Source of the DNA: Pseudomonas sp. GM50
GTDB taxonomy: Bacteria; Pseudomonadota; Gammaproteobacteria; Pseudomonadales; Pseudomonadaceae
Assembly (NCBI RefSeq): GCF_000282375.1
Contig: NZ_AKJK01000110.1
Location: 1-35,018 of the forward strand
Direction: 5' to 3'
DNA length: 35,018 nucleotides
A program made the position numbers and the translations under genes. The notes beneath the pieces were generated by a model, which was not told where the DNA came from, made no database searches, and saw only the letters and a program-made list of their open reading frames with translations. Of the stretch, positions 31,200 to 35,018 are shown in pieces. Each line of letters starts with the position of its first letter. The first letter of the stretch is position 1.

Positions 31200-32126
31200 A
31201 TGCTTTTGTTGGTTGTCACTATCGCCGTCTTCGTGGCCTGGAGCTGGTTGAGCTACCCGGCCATCGGTTACTGGCTCTATGACTTGAACATGGCGCTGGA
31301 GGCCCGGCTGTACCGGTTGCACAAGATCGTCGTGCCGATCACCGAAATGACCGTCTCGACCTGGCAAGGCGGGCCTTACGAAGCCTCCAGCAGTGTGCTG
31401 ATGCTGCACGGCTACAGCGCCGACAAAAACATATGGCTGCGTTTCGCCCGGCATTTTGTCGATGACTACCGGGTGATTATTCCTGACCTCGCCGGTCATG
31501 GTGAAACCGGCTTCAAGGCCGGCGGTGGCTATGACATTCCGGTCCAGGCCAAACGGTTGATCCAGTTGCTCGATATCTGTGGGGTCGAAAAGGTGCACGT
31601 GATCGGCAACTCCATGGGCGGCTACATCGCGGCGTGGCTGGCGGCCAACTACCCGGAGCGCATTATCTCGCTGGCGCTGCTCGACCCGGCCGGCGTCACC
31701 GCCCCGGAGCCCAGTGACATGGAGCGACACCTGGCCCGCGGCCACAACCCGTTTTTGATTCATTCCCGGGAAGAATTCCAGTATTTCTACGCCATGACCA
31801 TGGTCTCGCCGCCGTGGGTGCCGGGGATCGTGCTGGACGCCGTCGCCCAGCGCTATGAACAGCAGCGCGACGAGCTGGAAGAAATCTTCAGGGACTTTCA
31901 CGCCAGCCCGCCGATGGAGCCGAAACTGCCCGACATCAAATGCCCGGCGCTGCTCCTGTGGGGGCGCAAGGACCGTTTGATCGATGTCAGCAGCGTACCG
32001 GTCTGGAGCAAGGGCATCGCCGATTTGCGGGTGGAAATCTGGGACGGTGTCGGTCATATGCCGATGGTTGAGCAACCGGCCAATACAGCGCGGTTGTACC
32101 GGGAGTTTTTGGGAAGGAAAAACTGA
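31200..32126 (+). CDS. Membrane-anchored alpha/beta-hydrolase, PlaF-like phospholipase A
   Basis: The 308-residue protein has a single N-terminal membrane helix (residues 1-20) and a cytoplasm- or periplasm-facing hydrolase domain. The triad is Ser138 in GNSMGGYIAAWLA, Asp258 in WGRKDRLIDV and His286 in DGVGHMPMVEQP. The oxyanion region is LMLHGYSADKNIW. From memory, P. aeruginosa PlaF (PA2949) uses Ser137, Asp258 and His286 behind a similar N-terminal helix, so this is a likely ortholog. PlaF remodels inner-membrane phospholipids and affects virulence. The assignment should be confirmed by alignment. The start at 31200 keeps the helix. Confidence 0.83.
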   Translation: MLLLVVTIAVFVAWSWLSYPAIGYWLYDLNMALEARLYRLHKIVVPITEMTVSTWQGGPYEASSSVLMLHGYSADKNIWLRFARHFVDDYRVIIPDLAGHGETGFKAGGGYDIPVQAKRLIQLLDICGVEKVHVIGNSMGGYIAAWLAANYPERIISLALLDPAGVTAPEPSDMERHLARGHNPFLIHSREEFQYFYAMTMVSPPWVPGIVLDAVAQRYEQQRDELEEIFRDFHASPPMEPKLPDIKCPALLLWGRKDRLIDVSSVPVWSKGIADLRVEIWDGVGHMPMVEQPANTARLYREFLGRKN

Positions 32127-32134
32127 TGAGATCC

Positions 32135-32194
32135 CCTGTGGTAAAGGGGCCTGTGGCAAGAGATCCTGTGGTTAGAGGTCCTGTGGCGAGGGGG
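32135..32194. repeat. Four tandem 15-bp units derived from a REP end
   Basis: Units at 32135-32149, 32150-32164, 32165-32179 and 32180-32194 all begin cctgtgg and continue with an A/G-rich tail. The last unit is the true start of the adjacent REPIN, cctgtggcgaggggg. The array begins 9 bases after the PlaF-like stop codon. Confidence 0.8.
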
Positions 32195-32329
32195 CTTGCC
32201 CCCGTTGGGCAGCGTAGCTGCCCCAAAACCCGCAATCGCGATTCTTCAGGCGCACCGCATTCGACGGTTTACGACTGCTGCGCAGCCGAACGGGGCGATG
32301 CGGCGTTCCGACAAGCCCCCTCGCCACAG
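32180..32329. repeat. REPIN, tgtggcgagggggcttgc family, altered right arm
   Basis: The left arm is typical. In the right arm, gaacgggg and caagccccctcgccaca are separated by about 16 extra bases (cgatgcggcgttccga). This looks like an insertion or an exchange with another REP variant. It fills the gap before glcD. Confidence 0.83.
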
Positions 32330-32367
32330 AACTCTTCATCACAGGGATCTGTGCTTGGTGGTGAACG

Positions 32368-33867
32368 ATGAACATTCTTTACGACGAACGCATCGACGGT
32401 GTTCTGCCGAACGTGGACAAGGCCGTATTACTCAAGGCCTTGCAGCAGGAGGTGCCGGACCTGGACATTCTCTGGCGCGAAGAAGAACTCAAGCCCTACG
32501 AATGCGACGGTCTCTCGGCCTATCGCACCACGCCGATGCTGGTCGTCCTGCCTCGGCAGCTGGAACAGGTGCAGGCGCTGCTCAGGCTCTGCCATGCCCG
32601 CAACGTGCCGGTGGTGGCGCGTGGGGCCGGCACCGGGTTGTCCGGCGGAGCACTGCCGTTGGACAAAGGCGTGCTGCTGGTAATGGTGCGGTTCAACAAC
32701 ATCCTGCACATCGACCCCGCCGCCCGCACTGCACGGGTCCAGCCGGGGGTGCGTAACCTGGCGATTTCCCAGGCGGCGGCGCCCTTCGGCCTGTATTACG
32801 CGCCGGACCCGTCCTCGCAAATCGCCTGCTCCATCGGCGGCAATGTCGCGGAGAACGCCGGCGGCGTGCATTGCCTCAAATACGGCCTGACCGTGCACAA
32901 TCTGCTGAAACTCGAAGTATTGACCCTTGAAGGCGAACACCTGACCCTCGGCGCCGATTCGCTGGACGCACCGGGCTTCGACTTGCTGGCACTGTTCACC
33001 GGCTCCGAAGGCTTGCTCGGGATCATCACCGAAGTCACGGTCAAGCTGCTGCCCAAACCCCAGGTCGCCAAAGTCCTGCTGGCGAGTTTCGATTCCGTGG
33101 AAAAGGCTGGTCGCGCAGTGGCCGAGATCATCGCCGCCGGGATCATCCCCGGTGGCCTGGAGATGATGGACAACCTGGCGATCCGCGCTGCCGAAGACTT
33201 CATTCACGCCGGTTACCCGGTGGACGCCGAGGCAATCCTGCTGTGCGAATTGGATGGCGTCGAAGCCGATGTCCACGACGATTGCGAGCGGGTTCGCGAG
33301 GTGCTGCAACAGGCCGGTGCCAGCGAGGTGCGCCAGGCTCGGGATGAAGCCGAACGCGTGCGGTTCTGGGCCGGGCGCAAGAACGCCTTCCCGGCAATTG
33401 GCCGCCTCTCGCCGGATTACTATTGCATGGACGGCACCATCCCCCGCCGCGAACTGCCCGGTGTGCTCAAGGGCATCGCCAGCCTGGCGCAAGAATATGG
33501 CTTGCGCGTGGCCAACGTTTTCCATGCCGGTGACGGCAACATGCACCCGTTGATCCTGTTCGATGCCAACCAGCCCGGCGAACTGGAACGGGCCGAAGCC
33601 CTCGGCGGCAAGATCCTTGAACTGTGCGTGAAAGTCGGCGGCAGCATCACCGGCGAACATGGCGTCGGCCGCGAGAAAATCAATCAGATGTGCGCGCAGT
33701 TCAACAGTGACGAGTTAACGCTGTTTCACGCCGTCAAAGCCGCGTTCGACCCAAAGGGCCTGCTCAACCCCGGCAAGAACATCCCGACCCTGCACCGCTG
33801 CGCGGAATTCGGCGCGATGCACATCCACGCCGGGCAACTGCCGTTTCCTGAGCTGGAGCGTTTCTGA
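32368..33867 (+). CDS. glcD: Glycolate oxidase FAD-linked subunit GlcD
   Basis: The 499-residue flavoprotein has a PCMH-type FAD-binding domain (VVARGAGTGLSGGALP, SQIACSIGGNVAENAGGVHCLKYGLT, LFTGSEGLLGIITEVTVKLLPKP). The C-terminal FAD-linked oxidase domain has HAGDGNMHPLILFD and GEHGVGREK histidines. It oxidises glycolate to glyoxylate together with GlcE and the iron-sulfur subunit GlcF, at the membrane. Length matches E. coli GlcD (499). Its stop overlaps the glcE start by one base. No glcC regulator is adjacent; the upstream neighbour is the PlaF-like gene, so the promoter must lie in or after the REPIN at 32180. Confidence 0.95.
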   Translation: MNILYDERIDGVLPNVDKAVLLKALQQEVPDLDILWREEELKPYECDGLSAYRTTPMLVVLPRQLEQVQALLRLCHARNVPVVARGAGTGLSGGALPLDKGVLLVMVRFNNILHIDPAARTARVQPGVRNLAISQAAAPFGLYYAPDPSSQIACSIGGNVAENAGGVHCLKYGLTVHNLLKLEVLTLEGEHLTLGADSLDAPGFDLLALFTGSEGLLGIITEVTVKLLPKPQVAKVLLASFDSVEKAGRAVAEIIAAGIIPGGLEMMDNLAIRAAEDFIHAGYPVDAEAILLCELDGVEADVHDDCERVREVLQQAGASEVRQARDEAERVRFWAGRKNAFPAIGRLSPDYYCMDGTIPRRELPGVLKGIASLAQEYGLRVANVFHAGDGNMHPLILFDANQPGELERAEALGGKILELCVKVGGSITGEHGVGREKINQMCAQFNSDELTLFHAVKAAFDPKGLLNPGKNIPTLHRCAEFGAMHIHAGQLPFPELERF

Positions 33868-34916
33868 TGCCGGACTTCGATGCCAGTGAAACCCTGCTGG
33901 AGCAGGTCAAACAGGCGCGCGAGAACGCCACGCCGCTGCGCATTCAGGGGGGTAATACCAAGGCGTTTCTTGGCCGTGAAGTGGCCGGAGAAATACTCGA
34001 TACCCGCGCCCATCGCGGCATCGTCAGCTACGACCCGACAGAACTGGTGATCAGCGTTCGCGCCGGCACGCCGCTCAGCGAACTGCTTGCCGCACTGGAT
34101 GCAAAGGGGCAAATGCTGCCCTGCGAGCCGCCATCGTTCGGCGAAGGCGCCACTGTCGGCGGGATGATCGCCGCGGGTCTGTCCGGGCCGCGGCGGCCGT
34201 GGTCCGGTTCGGTACGGGACTTTGTCCTCGGTACCCGGGTGATCAGCGGCCTCGGCACCCACCTGCGCTTCGGCGGTGAAGTGATGAAAAACGTCGCCGG
34301 CTACGACCTCTCGCGCCTGATGGTGGGCAGTTATGGCTGCCTCGGCGTGCTGACCGAGGTCTCGCTCAAAGTGCTGCCCAAACCCCGGCAATGCTTGAGC
34401 ATCAGCCTGGACATCGACTGCGCCCGTGCCTTGGCCAATCTGGCGCAATGGGGCCAGCAACCACTGCCCATCAGCGCTGCCAGCCACGATGGCCAACGTC
34501 TGTATCTGCGGCTGGAAGGCGGCGAAGGTTCGGTGACGGCCGCCCATCAACGACTCGGCGGCGAACGGCTGGATTCAGGTTATTGGTCCGACCTGAACGA
34601 ACAACGGCTAGACTTTTTCAATGAGGGCTTGGCGCTGTGGCGCTTGTCATTGCCCAACAACCTCGGGCCTCTGGACTTGCCCGGTGAGCAACTGATCGAC
34701 TGGGGCGGCGCGCAACGCTGGTTGAAGTCCGGCGCCGACAACATTCAGTCGCGAGCCCGTGAACTCGGCGGTCACGCCACCTGTTTCAGCCATGGCGTCA
34801 CAGAAACGCCATTCCAGCCGCTGGCCCCGGCGCTGCTGCGCTATCACCGGCAACTCAAGGCGCAACTGGACCCGCAAGGGCTGTTCAACCCTGGGCGGAT
34901 GTACGCGGAACTCTAG
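33867..34916 (+). CDS. glcE: Glycolate oxidase FAD-binding subunit GlcE
   Basis: The 349-residue protein has a single FAD-binding PCMH domain: TPLRIQGGNTKAFLGR, VSYDPTELVISVRAGTPLSEL, GGMIAAGLSGPRRPWSGSVRD, VMKNVAGYDLSRLMVGSYGCLG, then EVSLKVLPKPR. The C-terminus FNPGRMYAEL is typical of the family. It forms the glycolate oxidase complex with GlcD and GlcF. The ATG shares one base with the glcD stop (TGATG). The expected glcF start is not seen in the 102 bases after the stop. Confidence 0.95.
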   Translation: MPDFDASETLLEQVKQARENATPLRIQGGNTKAFLGREVAGEILDTRAHRGIVSYDPTELVISVRAGTPLSELLAALDAKGQMLPCEPPSFGEGATVGGMIAAGLSGPRRPWSGSVRDFVLGTRVISGLGTHLRFGGEVMKNVAGYDLSRLMVGSYGCLGVLTEVSLKVLPKPRQCLSISLDIDCARALANLAQWGQQPLPISAASHDGQRLYLRLEGGEGSVTAAHQRLGGERLDSGYWSDLNEQRLDFFNEGLALWRLSLPNNLGPLDLPGEQLIDWGGAQRWLKSGADNIQSRARELGGHATCFSHGVTETPFQPLAPALLRYHRQLKAQLDPQGLFNPGRMYAEL

Positions 34917-35018
34917 GGGGCGCTCTCCATTAGTTTCCCCACCGCGTTGTGCCTTAAAGCGGGCCAGGCAAGGCGGAGGCCGCTGGTAATGGTTGTTCCC
35001 TTTCCAAGGCCTGCAACG
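34917..35018. other. Window end after glcE, no glcF start seen
   Basis: glcF normally follows glcE at once. Here about 100 bases contain no reading frame with the GlcF iron-sulfur N-terminus. An ATG at 34989 opens a frame to the edge but its residues (MVVPFPRP) do not look like GlcF. The text around gcaaggcggaggccgctggt may be part of a dispersed repeat, but only one copy is visible. Confidence 0.4.

Noticed and set aside
32126..32371. Small plus-strand frame encoding five-residue repeats (PVARG-like)
   Set aside because: It is the chance translation of the 15-bp tandem array and REPIN; no ribosome site and no conserved product expected.
32428..33660. 410-codon minus-strand frame opposite glcD
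   Set aside because: It is antisense to a full-length, well-recognised GlcD and has no motif of its own.

Overview
The window reads as chromosomal DNA of a fluorescent-group Pseudomonas. GC content is high and the genes are tightly packed. Many products match Pseudomonas proteins closely (DhcR/DhcA/DhcB, an AruF/AruG-type pair, a PA4872-type oxaloacetate decarboxylase, carboxypeptidase G2, a PlaF-type phospholipase, GlcD/GlcE). Nearly every intergenic gap carries a REP/REPIN-type inverted repeat of the kind that crowds P. fluorescens genomes. I see no tRNA, rRNA, phage, insertion sequence or CRISPR array.

Layout. 1-3043: a cut REP element, a minus-strand pair encoding a DUF692/MNIO oxidase and its DUF2063 partner, and a divergent SAM methyltransferase, with a conspicuous operator-like inverted repeat between them. 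3255-6988: the LysR gene dhcR, divergent from dhcA-dhcB-thiolase (3-dehydrocarnitine or short 3-ketoacid use). 7107-8713: an NAD(P)-binding reductase with a divergent LysR regulator. 8848-11107: mntH and an unnamed polytopic membrane protein. 11179-13044: a low-GC orphan gene, an exported DcrB-like protein and an exported esterase. 13244-15336: an M14 AstE-like deacylase and an ArgT/HisJ-type binding protein. 15659-17972: a class I amidotransferase-like protein, a rhodanese and a divergent FtrA-type regulator. 18087-19414: cobF coupled to an atypical histidine phosphatase.

19748-26952 is the most interesting block. It is a one-directional run of an RpiR regulator, an isochorismatase-fold cysteine hydrolase, a glutamine-synthetase-like ligase, an N-formylglutamate-amidohydrolase-like enzyme, an APC permease, and an AruF-like plus AruG-like pair of arginine N-succinyltransferase subunits. 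The first four genes overlap or nearly abut. A nested palindrome lies directly upstream. The parts suggest uptake and stepwise ligation, deacylation and succinylation of an amino acid or amine. The substrate is not evident, and I do not recognise the full combination as a described pathway.

27180-34916: oxaloacetate decarboxylase, an exported M20 glutamate carboxypeptidase, a MASE2-GGDEF diguanylate cyclase, a PlaF-type membrane-anchored hydrolase, and glcD-glcE. The expected glcF is not visible in the last 100 bases.

Starts were chosen by ribosome-binding site and family N-terminus. In several genes this is well inside the longest open frame, because REP or leader sequence happens to be open in frame.
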